Shown piece after piece: positions 11,568-23,218 of a stretch of DNA of 64,000 bases. The translations under genes and the position numbers were made by a program. The first letter of the stretch is position 1; each line of letters opens with the position of its first letter. Below the pieces are notes generated by a model, which was given only the letters and a program-made list of their open reading frames with translations, searched no databases and had not been told where the DNA came from. The stretch is from Tilletiopsis washingtonensis (lineage: Eukaryota; Basidiomycota; Exobasidiomycetes; Entylomatales), in the NCBI RefSeq assembly GCF_003144115.1, contig NW_020312022.1, positions 62,001 through 126,000 of the forward strand, read 5' to 3'.

Positions 11568-12963
11568 GCGTACCTCTAAGCCACAGCCGAGCCTCCTCTC
11601 GCTCCTGTCGCACACGCACGCACGCCTGTGCGGACTCACGCCTCCGCCACGACCCCTCCTGTCCCGGCCTCATGTACTGTCCGCCTCTCCTGTCCCTTCC
11701 CGCCGCTGATACCTGTTTTGCGCCCGTCACCGAGTCTCCCCTCACACCCCACCCTCCCTTGTCCGTGTCAGTCCCACCCGTCCATCCACTGACCGTTTCT
11801 GCGCGCCGGGCGCCGCGCCGCGAGCTGTGCAATGCCACTCGCCACTTCTCTTCTCTCTGTGTGCGCATTCGCCGTCCGAGCAGCGCAGGCTGCACCGGCT
11901 CTGAGGCTTGTGCTGACTGCTGGTGCGGCGAGACATCGTGGCAGAGTCTACCTGCCGTCGCCCTGCCGCTTCGGGCGTAGCGTCGTAGCGTGGCGTGTGC
12001 CGCAGCAAAGGCATGCAACTGCATCGCTGGGTCTCACGGTGCCAAGCACGCAGAGGACAGCGCCTGAGAGGACGAATCTCTGCATTTGCTGCGCCCGCCG
12101 CAGCTGCCTGGCGTCCGACGGCGCCGCGCCCGCTGGAGGTCGACGTGTCTGCGTCCGCAGTGTGCAGCTGCGAGCTGCTGGGTCAGAAGCGTGCCGCAGC
12201 AGGCGGGCGAAGGCACGCCCATGGCCAGCGAGCTCGGCGCCCGTGCTGCCGCTCTGCGCTGCTGTACGGCCGAGAGCTCCCCTCCACTCGCCGCGGCACG
12301 GCGGAGCAGCCTGCAGCAGCGGAGAGCCGCGGTGCGCGCGAGGAACGTGGGCGTGCGCTCTGCTGCTGACGCTCCGCCAGCGCTCGCGCTCCCGCGGCTG
12401 TGGCGCTGCGCGGCTGCCGGGCCGACGCTCGTCGCTGCCGTGCGGCCCGGCTTGCCGAGGGCGCAGAGAGCCGCAGCGAAGGCCAGACAGCGAGCCGTGA
12501 AGAAAACGCTGCAGCACCTGACGCTGCTGCGGCAGGCGAGGCGACGAGTGCAGCTGCTGTCTCTTCACAGGCAAACGAGGCCATCGCTGAGAGAGAGATA
12601 GGCTGGCCGGCCGAGCGTGGGCGTCACGCCGGCGGGGCGCTGCTGCCGCTGCCGCGCGCCGCGGCGCCGTGTGCCTGGCTGCGTGCTCTCGCTGCTGGCG
12701 TGCTGCGCCGCTGCTTTTGCCGCTTGGTGACGCGCTCGCCGCCGCGCGCGCGCCGCCGCCGCACGGCCGCCGCTGCATCGTCCCACATCTCTCGTCCGCT
12801 CCTCCAGCTCCGGCGCCGCTCGCCCCCCTGCTGCGTCCCGCATCCACTCGCCCTCGTCGCTGCACCACGTCGCACTCGCTGCATCCCGCAGCCGCGCCCG
12901 CACCCTCGCCCGCCCGCCGGCGCCGCACGCGCACGCGCCCGTGCGCCCGCCGCTGCGCCCGCC
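11568..12963. other. Intergenic region upstream of the Hal4-like kinase
   Basis: The first 250 bases are C/T-rich and fit the 3' UTR of the membrane-protein gene. Bases 12780-12963 are a C-rich leader running into the kinase start. The middle has only Ala/Arg-rich shadow frames on both strands. I see no RNA gene, clear TATA box or repeat. Confidence 0.5.
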
Positions 12964-15484
12964 ATGCTCTCCTCCAAGCCCATGTCGCGCATCGTCGACC
13001 ACTCGCACGACGCAGACGCCAACGACGGCATCCACGACATCGCCACCGAGGCCGGCCGCATGCGCCTGCGCGAGAACGAGCATGCGCCCGGCTACGAGGT
13101 CGTCACGCCGTCGGGCGCACGCTCGCCGCAGCAGCAGGCGCCGCCGAGCGCGCCCGCCGCTCAGCCGCGCACCGGCGCGGGTGCGGGCACGGTGCTGCCC
13201 GGCGGCGGTGCCGAGCTGGCCAACGCCGTCAGCCTCGGCGGGCCCAGCAACATTGCGCACGCGGCGCGCCAGCAGAACGTCTCGCACGCGCCCGCCATCC
13301 AGACGGGCGGCAACACCGAGATTGCGTCGCCCATCGGCACCGGCGGCCACGGCGCCGCCGGGCCCGTGTCGCTCGTGGCCTCGCCCATTGCCGAGAACCC
13401 CGGGCGCAGCATGCCTGTGACGCCCGTCGCGTCGGGCATGGGCAACTTTGCCAGCCGCTTCGGCAGCGGCTCGATGATTGCGCCGCGCTCCAGCGCCGCC
13501 GGCCCGACGGGCCCGGGCGCCACGGGCCTGGCATCGGCGCGCGGCGTCGATCTTGGCGGCTCGGAGCACGGCACGGGCACGGCGACGCCCTCGCAGTTCA
13601 TCTTCCCCAAGCTCGGCTCGCGGCGCCAGAGCGACCACCACTACGGCTCCGGCACGCACAGCCCCGTGGATGGCTCGGGCACGCCTGACGACCATCACGG
13701 CAAGGGCGGGCGCAAGGAGCCGAAGCGCAAGGAGACGCACAACCCGCTCGTCGACCTGCGCCGCGTGAGTGTCGTGTGCGCGCCGCGCCGTGCTGCGCGT
13801 GCGCCTCGTCTAACACATCCCGCAGTTCCTGCAAAATCACATCGGGCACCACAGCGACGACGACCACCACTCGGGCTCGTCGCGCTCGGGCAACCACACG
13901 CCCGGCTCGGCGCGGCGGCGCGGCCACGACTCGCCGCCGCTGGGCGAGGAGCACGCGCATCTGGCCAAGAAGTACGGCAAGTGGGGCAAGGTGCTGGGCA
14001 GCGGCGCCGGCGGCACGGTGCGCCTCATCAAGCGCAGCAAGGACCACACGACGTTTGCCGTCAAGGAGTTCCGGCAGCGGCGCTCGGGCGAGAACGAGAA
14101 GGAGTACATCAAGAAGGTCACCGCCGAGTTCTGCATCGGCAGCACGCTGCACCACGTCAACATCATCGAGACGCTCGACATCATCTCCGACCACGGCCAC
14201 TACTACGAGGTGATGGAGTATGCGCCGTACGACCTCTTCAGCGTCGTGATGAGCGGCAAGATGTGCCGCCAGGAGATCTACTGCGTCTTCCGGCAGATCG
14301 TCGACGGCGTCGACTACCTGCACTCGATGGGCCTGGCGCACCGCGACCTCAAGCTCGACAACTGCGTCATGACGACGGGCAACATTGTCAAGCTCATCGA
14401 CTTTGGCACGGCGACGGTGTTCCACTCGCCGGGCAAGAGCAAGGTCGTGGCGACGGGCGTCGTGGGCTCGGACCCGTACCTGGCGCCCGAGGTGCTCTCG
14501 CAGCAGACGTACGACCCGCGCCTGACGGACGTGTGGAGCTGCGCCATCATCTTCCTGTGCATGGTGCTGCGCCGCTTCCCGTGGAAGCTGCCGGACCCCA
14601 AGACGGACCCGAGCTACCGCCTCTACGTGACGTCGCACCCGGAGCTGTGCAAGGCGCCCGAGCGCGCCGAGAGCATGAGTGCCGACAGCAGCCGGCGAGG
14701 CAGCGTGGCGCCCGACGGCACGCGCACGCCCGGCGCCGGCGGTGCCGGCGCGCTGCTCGGCGGCATGGAGAAGACGACGAGCCCCGGCACGCCCGTCATC
14801 CGCACCGCGCAGGAGGCCGGCTACATGGCGCCGCACAGCGTGGCGAGCACGGTGCAGAGCCCCACGGGCTCCGACGGCGACCACGAGGAGGTGCTGTCGA
14901 GCCCGCTCAAGAGCGCCGGCGTCGACTCGCCGGCGTCGGGCGCGCAGTCGCCCGTCGTGGGCAGCACGGACGCGTACCACCGCGACATGCGCCCGCACCG
15001 CGCCGACAGCGTCTCGTCGGTGGCCACGTACACGTCGGGCGCGGCCGACTCGATCTTCCGCCTGCTGCCGCGCGAGACGCGCAGCGCGCTGAGCCGCATG
15101 ATGGCCGTCGAGCCGAGCCTGCGCTGCACGCTTGGCGACCTGCTGCGCGGGCGGCGCTTCAGCGACGGCGAGAGCCCGCTGACGCGCACGCCCGTGATGA
15201 GCCGCTCGCCGTCGTCGGACCGGCTGCCGGGCATGTCGGCGGGCCACGAGAGCGCGGCGGGGCAGGGCATCACGAGCCCGGCGACCGACGGCGCGCTGGC
15301 GGGCCTCTCGCACGCCGAGTTTGAGGACGACGACGACACGGGCGACGAGTGGCTCAAGGGCATCCGCACCTGCGCCCACGTGCTCATGGACAACGGGCAG
15401 GGCGACCAGGCGGACCACCCGCACGTCAAGGTCGTGCCCGAGGAGCAGAAGCGCAAGCACAGCCTCTTCCACCGCAAGGACTGA
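12964..15484 (+). CDS. HAL4: Hal4/Sat4-type serine/threonine protein kinase
   Basis: This is a fungal-specific kinase of the Hal4/Sat4/Hal5 (Npr1) family, which in yeasts tunes potassium uptake and plasma-membrane transporter stability. Two exons, 12964-13764 and 13826-15484, give 819 residues. Residues 1-300 are disordered and Gly/Ser/Pro-rich. The kinase domain starts at about residue 320 with [10 protein letters not shown], followed by the ATP lysine in FAVKEF (about 347), the catalytic loop HRDLKLDN (about 440), DFGTA (about 459) and [12 protein letters not shown], which replaces a classic APE-x-L segment. After [10 protein letters not shown] an insertion of about 130 residues interrupts the C-lobe before [18 protein letters not shown] closes the domain. 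The tail is acidic and then basic. All key catalytic residues are present. The family call is firm; one-to-one orthology with S. pombe hal4 is likely but not proven. Confidence 0.87.
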
Positions 15485-16030
15485 GGCGCGCGTGCCTCGC
15501 AAGGACTGCCGAGGTGTGCACGCCCGGCGGTGCTGCCTGCTACTCTCCCGGATGTTGCGTCTGCTGCGTCTGCTCGTTGCATTCTTGATTCCCCGCGCCT
15601 GCCCGCCTGTGTGCCCCCGCCGCCTCTCCGCCTGCGCCCTGTCCGTCCGAGCTGTACGCTGCATTTGAGAGAGTGAGAGAGAGAAATATCACCTGTCTGC
15701 TAGACCTGCCGGGCAGTGCGGTGCGGCCGAGCGTGCATCAGATGCTGCTTCCTGCAGACCCTGGGCGTGGAGGAGGCTGCTCGGGAGCGGGCAGCGCCGG
15801 CGGCCGGAGCGGCCGCGCGTGAGAGAGACGCCGCCGCAGAGGAGCGATCGCACGGCGCATCAGATCGGCGGCGGAGCGCGAGAAGGAGCGTGCGGCGCAG
15901 CGCGACGTGCGGCTGGCTGCAGCGGTGCTGCTGCACGCTGCCCTTCGGCGATCTCAGCGCGGCGCGAAGCTTGCCGCTGCTGCACCCGCCCCGTCTCCTT
16001 CCTTCTCCACCCCCCACCCTCTCGCCCAAC
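15485..16030. other. Intergenic region between the kinase and aspartate aminotransferase genes
   Basis: This 546-bp stretch has a pyrimidine-rich first part (kinase 3' UTR) and a GAGAGAGA run near 15667. A C-rich leader ends just before the aminotransferase start. I see no gene or RNA. Confidence 0.55.
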
Positions 16031-17900
<1,870 letters not shown>

Positions 17901-18205
17901 GCGTCTCCGAGGTGTCGGCCGTGCGCAGCAGGGCTGCCCGGCGGCCCGCTCCGCACATACTCTATTACCTCTCTCTCGCGCCAACCTGTCTGCACCTCCA
18001 CCTACTTGCGGCAGCGCAGCCTTATAGAATATCAGACCAGCTATTGCTGACCCTGGCTTTGCGGGAGTGAGACGCGGCGCACGGTCACGGGACGGAAGGC
18101 ATGCTTTTGTTACAGGTGTTGAGACTACGAGACAGGGCGGTGAAGAGCGGCAGGCTGGGATATGGACGGGAAGGGCCTTTCCGGGCTGGCGAGGAGGCTG
18201 AGCGC
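17901..18205. other. Convergent 3' region between the aminotransferase and RPB6 genes
   Basis: This 305-bp tail-to-tail gap includes a relatively AT-rich patch at 18020-18045 (TTATAGAATATCAG) that could serve poly(A) formation on either strand. It contains no gene. Confidence 0.5.
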
Positions 18206-19241
18206 TCAGTCGGAGATGATCAGCTCCGAGACGGTCCAGTCCTGAGGAGCGAGACGTGATCAGCGGCGCTCCGTCGGCAGGGCGCACATGCCATGCGCAG
18301 CGGCGCACGATAGATCGGCTCGGCTGCACGCTGGACTTGACACGCATCTTTCTTCTCATGCAACCACAGCACCTGGCTCAGGCCCAGTAGTTCTCCGGCA
18401 ATCTCGCTTCGACTGACTTCACTCACCTCGAAGCTGCCATCAGGCAAGTAGCGCCGCACAACCAGCGGGATCTTCTTCGCCGCCAGCTCCTTCATCGCAA
18501 TCGCCAGCGGGTCCGTCTCGCCGTCGGTCGGCACCAGGACGGGCGCATTCATGCTGCAGAGCCAGCAAGGGCGTCAGTACAAGCTCGTGCAAGGCGGTGT
18601 CTCGCTGCGTGAGAGCGAGGCTCGCATGCTCGGCGCGGCGCTCTGAGCTGCCGCAAGATCGTGACAGCCACTGCCACCTCTTACAGCGCTGCTGCGCACA
18701 TCTAGCAGCAGAACAGCGGCGAGCAGTCCTCCAGCTCGGTGCTCTCTCGACTACGCGTGCCCTGCCGCTTGAAACCGAGTCGCTCGTCGCCAGGGCCTGA
18801 CTCGTGGATCAGAGCCGGGCACAACGTCTGCTGTCGCCCAGCGCTCGCGTATATCATCTGCCCGCAGCCTCCTCCGCGCCACTCCGTCCACTCTGCCCCC
18901 TCGCTGCCCCTCGCCGGCGCGGCGACGCACCTGATCTGCAGCGCACGCGTGCCCAGTATCCTTGCGCGCTCGTACTTGGTCATGTACGGCGTGGTGATGC
19001 GGTCGGCCTTGGCGGTGGCCGAGGTGGCGGCGCTGGGGTCGCCGATGTCGACGATGCCGTTCTCCTCCAGGCCGGCGGCCTCGTCGTCCTCGGCGAACGT
19101 GTCATCGACGTCGTCGTACGGCTCGTCGTAAAAGCTGCGCAGGGCAGACGCCGTCAGTCACGCTGTACCGCCGTGCAGCACCTGCGATGCGCATGCGACG
19201 CACTCAGCTCCGCCGCCGCCGAGGTCTTCGTTGTCAGACAT
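18206..19241 (-). CDS. RPB6: RPB6, common subunit of RNA polymerases I, II and III
   Basis: RPB6 (ABC23, Rpo26) sits at the base of the clamp in all three nuclear RNA polymerases. Four exons (19241-19204, 19134-18931, 18553-18427, 18241-18206) give 134 residues; human RPB6 has 127 and yeast 155. The N-terminus is acidic ([17 protein letters not shown]), as in the family. The conserved core [42 protein letters not shown] and [15 protein letters not shown] runs to the ending [11 protein letters not shown], which parallels the animal DWGVDELIITD. Two introns are long for this locus (377 and 185 nt). The gene is divergent from UTP17 across a 245-bp shared promoter. It appears complete. Confidence 0.95.
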
Positions 19242-19318
19242 GGTGAGAGGTGCAAGGGAGGTGTGGAGCGGAGGCAGGAAGCTCGCCGGCCGGCCGCCTT
19301 CGCGATGCGCGCCGCGGC

Positions 19319-19327
19319 GCACGTGAC
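19319..19327 (+). promoter_or_regulatory. E-box GCACGTGAC in the RPB6/UTP17 divergent promoter
   Basis: This is a perfect CACGTG hexamer with flanking G and AC, 78 bases upstream of the RPB6 start codon and 160 bases upstream of the UTP17 start codon. CACGTGA is the classic site for bHLH factors such as Cbf1. The same nine bases recur at 47817 (reverse strand) and 27405, and with a final T at 39883. Confidence 0.5.
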
Positions 19328-19486
19328 CGGCTTTTTTGAAGCTCGAAGACAGCGGCTCGCGCGGCCGCGGCGCGCGCGCCTGTGCCGCCTCAAGCTCTTC
19401 TCTCTCACCAGCCTCCATCTCCGGCCACGCCACATCCCTTCTCGTCTCGCTCGCAGTGAGCCCAGCACTGGCCACAGACGCCCGCG

Positions 19487-22400
19487 ATGCCCACTCCGCG
19501 CGCCGCCAAGAGCTCGCCGGCGGCCGTCGTGCCGGCCAAGGCAGCCGCGAAGTCGCCTCGCGCCCCGCCGGCAGCCGCCTCGCCGAGCAAGAGCAAGGGC
19601 AAGGCGGCGCTGCCTGCCGCCGCCAAGGCGGCGAGCGAGAGCTCGCTGAAGCCGATTCCGGCCGTCGGCGAGGCGCCTGCCAGGCGGCGGACGCGCAAGG
19701 CTGCGCCGGCGCTGCACGTGGAGCCCATTGCCCAGGGCGCCGCTAGCCAGCACCCACCAGTCTTCACCAAGGACAATGAGTGAGTCGCCGGCTGAGCAAA
19801 GGTGTCCGAGGAGGGAGTGGCTGTATTGGATGAGCGACTGGTGCCACAGACCTGCACTGCGTCAAGCTCTGCCTTCAGCCTCGTCTCCTGCTCATGAGAG
19901 CGACTTCGCTGACCGCTCCTCCACAGCTACTACTTCGTCGCAGCCGGCTCCTCGATCAAGGTGCACTCGCGCCTCACCGGCGAGCTCGTCTCGACGCTCT
20001 CAGCGCGTTCCACCTCGGAGAGCGGCAGCAGCGCGGCCCGGCGGCTCGATGTCGTGCACACCGAGCAGGTCACTGCGCTCGCCCTCCACCCGGCCAACCC
20101 GCTGCAGCTCGTCAGCGCCAGTCTGGACGGCACGCTCAAGATCTGGGACGTGCTGGACGCGACGCTGCTGCGCTCGCTCGACGTCGGCCTGCCCATCACC
20201 CACATGGCGCTGCACGCCAGCCAGCCGGGCGTGGCGTACGTGGCCGTGCGCAAGCCGAAGAGCAACGGGCCGAGCGACAAGACGGACCCTTTCAACTTCA
20301 CTGGTGAGTCTGCCGGCGCAGTGTCCCTCTCTGCTTCGCTGACATCGCCTCGCTTAGGCCGCACCAACTCGATCATCTACTCCGTGGCCCTGTCTTCGCG
20401 CAACACCACCTCTGCGCCCAAGGAGGCCAACGGCAGCGGCAGCCTCGTCTCGCTGAAGGCGTCGACGCTGCTCCGCATCGGCAAGACGCGCGACGCCGCC
20501 GCGCTGGCCGTCTCGCCCGACGGCCAGTGGCTCGTGGCCATCGGCAACCGCAAGGTGCAGGTTGCGCGTCTGGCCTCGCTGCGCGATGGCTTCGTCAAGT
20601 ACGTCTCGGACGAGCGTCTCGTCTCTCTGGCGTTCCATCCGCACGATGGCACCTTTGCGACCGGTGATGTCGCCGGCAAGATCCGCATCTGGTATTGCCT
20701 GAACACGGACGCCTCTGGTGTCTCTGGCGCATCTGCGTTCAGTGCGGCGGCGCAGGTCACGGGCGTCGAGAAGCACGCCACGAGCACGCTGCTGCACTGG
20801 CACGCGCACGCCGTCTCCGGCCTGGCATACGCACCGAACGGCGCGTACCTTCTCTCCGGCGGCGAGGAGGCTGTGCTTGTGCTGTGGCAGCTGCAGACCG
20901 GACAGCGCGAGTACGTGCCGCGGCTGGGCGCTCCGATCGCGTCGGTTGCCGTCGCCGGAGGACTCGAGGGCCGCGAGCTTGAGTACGTCGTCGGCCTCGC
21001 CGATGGCAGCACGACCTTCGTCAGCGCCGTCAATCTCAAGCCGCTGCGCAGCTTCGCTCGCGTGAAGATTGGTGAGTGGCCCTCAAACCAGATCGCAACA
21101 CGCACACAGGCTGACTTTTGCTCTGCCAGACTCGTCGCGCCTGCTCTGCTCATACAAGCAGCTGGCCGCGTTGCCCGCTCCGCTTGCCACACATCCGGCC
21201 ACGGGCCAGCTCGTCATGAGCGCCGGCCACCCCTCGAGCCTTCAATTCTTCGACGCTGGCGCCGACCGCCACGTCAGCGAGCTTGAGGTGGCGCCGTCGA
21301 ACCGCGTCTCGCGCCCAGACGATGCGGCGCTCGAGCCGGTGCGCGTCGAGCGCGTCGCACTGTCCACTGGAGGCGCCGGCGGTGCCGAGTGGATGGCCAC
21401 GTACGAGGCTCGTCGCGGCACTGCAGCCGAGAGCGGCAGTGGCGAGCTCGACCGCTGCCTGAAGTTCTGGCGCTGGGACGTGCGTGAGGGCAAGTATGCG
21501 CTCAACAGCCGCATCGACGCGCCGCACGCTGGCAGCATCACCTCCATGGCCTTCCGTCCGCCCGGCCCTGCCGCCCTGCGCAAGGGCGCGAAGGACGCTG
21601 CCAAGGAGCACCCTCTCTTCGTCAGCACCGCGGCTGACGGCCAGAGCAAGACGTGGCGCGTCGTGAGCCAAGCCGTCAAGGGCGGCAAGACGCAGCAATA
21701 CTGGACTGCCCGCTCGGTCTTCGGCTTCCGCTCCACGACTCCGCTTGATTCAGCCTTCTCGCCCGACGGCTCTCTGCTCGCCATCGCGCAAGGCACCTTC
21801 GTCACCGTCTGGGAGCCGGAGAGCAACACGATGCAGACGGCTCTTTCTTGCCCTGAGCTCCGCGCAGCACGGCAGGTCATCTTCGCCGGCTCTGGCGGGC
21901 GCTTCCTGGTTGTCGCTGGCTCTCAGGCCATCGTCGTGTGGGACCTCGTTCTCGGCGTCATCGCGTGGCAGCGCGCCTTCGATGCGCCCATCGACCGGCT
22001 GTTCCGCGCTGCTCATGACCCGACCTCCTTCATCGTCGTGTCCCAAGCTTCTGCTGAGCGTGGCCCTCAATATGGCGCTCGTCGTTCGGTCGTGCAGACG
22101 TTCGACCCTCTGCAGCCACAGCCAAAGTCGACACACTCTGTGCCTTTCGGCATCCGTGCGGTTGCAGAGATGGGCGCGCTGACGCCGGCCAAGTCGGCCG
22201 TTCCGGCCTTCTACGCCCTCTCCGACGCACTCGACGTCGTGTGTGTCGGCGCTGTGCCCAGCCCGCCTGCTGCATCGGCATCGGCTCAGGCTCTCCGCGG
22301 CGTGGCCGTGGCTCGCCGTACGCTCTTCGACGACCTGTTTGGCGAGACGGAGCTTGCAGACGGCGCCGCACCGCTGGACAGCGCACGCGAGGCAGCACGC

Positions 22401-22916
22401 AGCAACAGCAAGGATGTGTTCGGCCTCTTCGATGCTCCTGCACACTTGCTGCCGCCGCTCAGCGCTCTCTTCACGCCTTTCCTCAATGCGCTCCTGCCAC
22501 CAGCACAGCCAGCAGGCGAGGCGACCTCGGCGAGCGGCGCACCTGCCGCAGGCAGCGCCATGGATCTTGACGGCACAGATGCGGACGAGGAGGGCGCGGA
22601 TGTCGGCGCGGGCGTCGTTGTGGAGGCGGGCGCAACGTCGGAAGCCGACATCGCCTACCTCACCGACCTCTTCCGCGAGCAAGCTTTGACGACGACGAAG
22701 GCGCCTGCCGCTCCGGCGTCCGCCGCCAAGGCTCGCGGCACGCCGCAGCAGCCCAAGAGCAACGGCCGCGCCAGCGTGCAGGCCACGCCCGCCACGCCTA
22801 CGCCGCGGGCGGCGGTGAACGGCACGCCGGCCAGCAAGAGCAAGGGCGGAGACAAGACGGCCAGCGCCAATGGCACGCCCGCCTCGGTCGGCAAGAAGCG
22901 CAAGAAGGCGCCATGA
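19487..22916 (+). CDS. UTP17: UTP17/WDR75-like WD40 protein of the small-subunit processome
   Basis: Utp17 (Nan1; WDR75 in animals) is a t-UTP subunit that couples rDNA transcription to early 18S pre-rRNA processing in the nucleolus. Four exons (19487-19779, 19927-20303, 20358-21071, 21130-22916) give 1,056 residues. An Ala/Lys-rich N-terminus of about 100 residues precedes two WD40 propellers. Repeats visible include VTALALHPANPLQLVSASLD, LKIWDVLDATLLRSL, LVSLAFHPHDGTFATGD, IRIWYCL, VSGLAYAPNGAYLLSGGEEA and, in the second propeller, CLKFWRWDVREGKYALNS and TPLDSAFSPDGSLLAIAQGT. The C-terminus ends in a disordered Ala/Lys/Gly-rich tail with a KKRKKAP nuclear-type signal. The layout and the start of the first propeller (KVHSRLTGELVSTL) match WDR75. 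The gene shares a promoter with RPB6, which suits a growth-linked pair. Confidence 0.85.
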
Positions 22917-23218
22917 GCTCGCACGCTCTCCATCTAGACACCTGCAATGCACTCTCATCAGCACCCGTCTGTGTGTAAGAGGATGCTTGCTCAGAGAGGC
23001 ACGGTCGGGCAGGTGATGGTACAGTGAGGAGGGCCGCGCATGTCGGGCAGGCAGGAAATCAAGGCGGCGCAGTGGGCCAGCCAGGGGCAGGAACAGATCT
23101 ATGAGAAGGAGAAGTGGCAGTAGGAGGCATCGAGAAAAAGCTGGAACGTGCGCGCGGTGGCGCGCGGTGGGTATGAGTAGGCAAGGTGGCACGGCGAGCG
23201 CAAGAGTGCAAACAGCGC
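22917..23218. other. Convergent 3' region between UTP17 and the C2H2 gene
   Basis: This 302-bp tail-to-tail gap should hold both 3' UTRs. I see no gene, strong hairpin or repeat. Confidence 0.5.

Noticed and set aside
12400-12963. In-frame extension upstream of the Hal4-like kinase start
   Set aside because: The frame is open further upstream, but the added residues are Ala/Arg-rich and the C-rich leader before the ATG at 12964 looks like 5' UTR.
13598-15664. 688-codon minus-strand frame opposite the kinase
   Set aside because: It is exactly antisense to conserved Hal4 kinase motifs. Its long Arg/Val/His/Ala runs are a codon-bias shadow.
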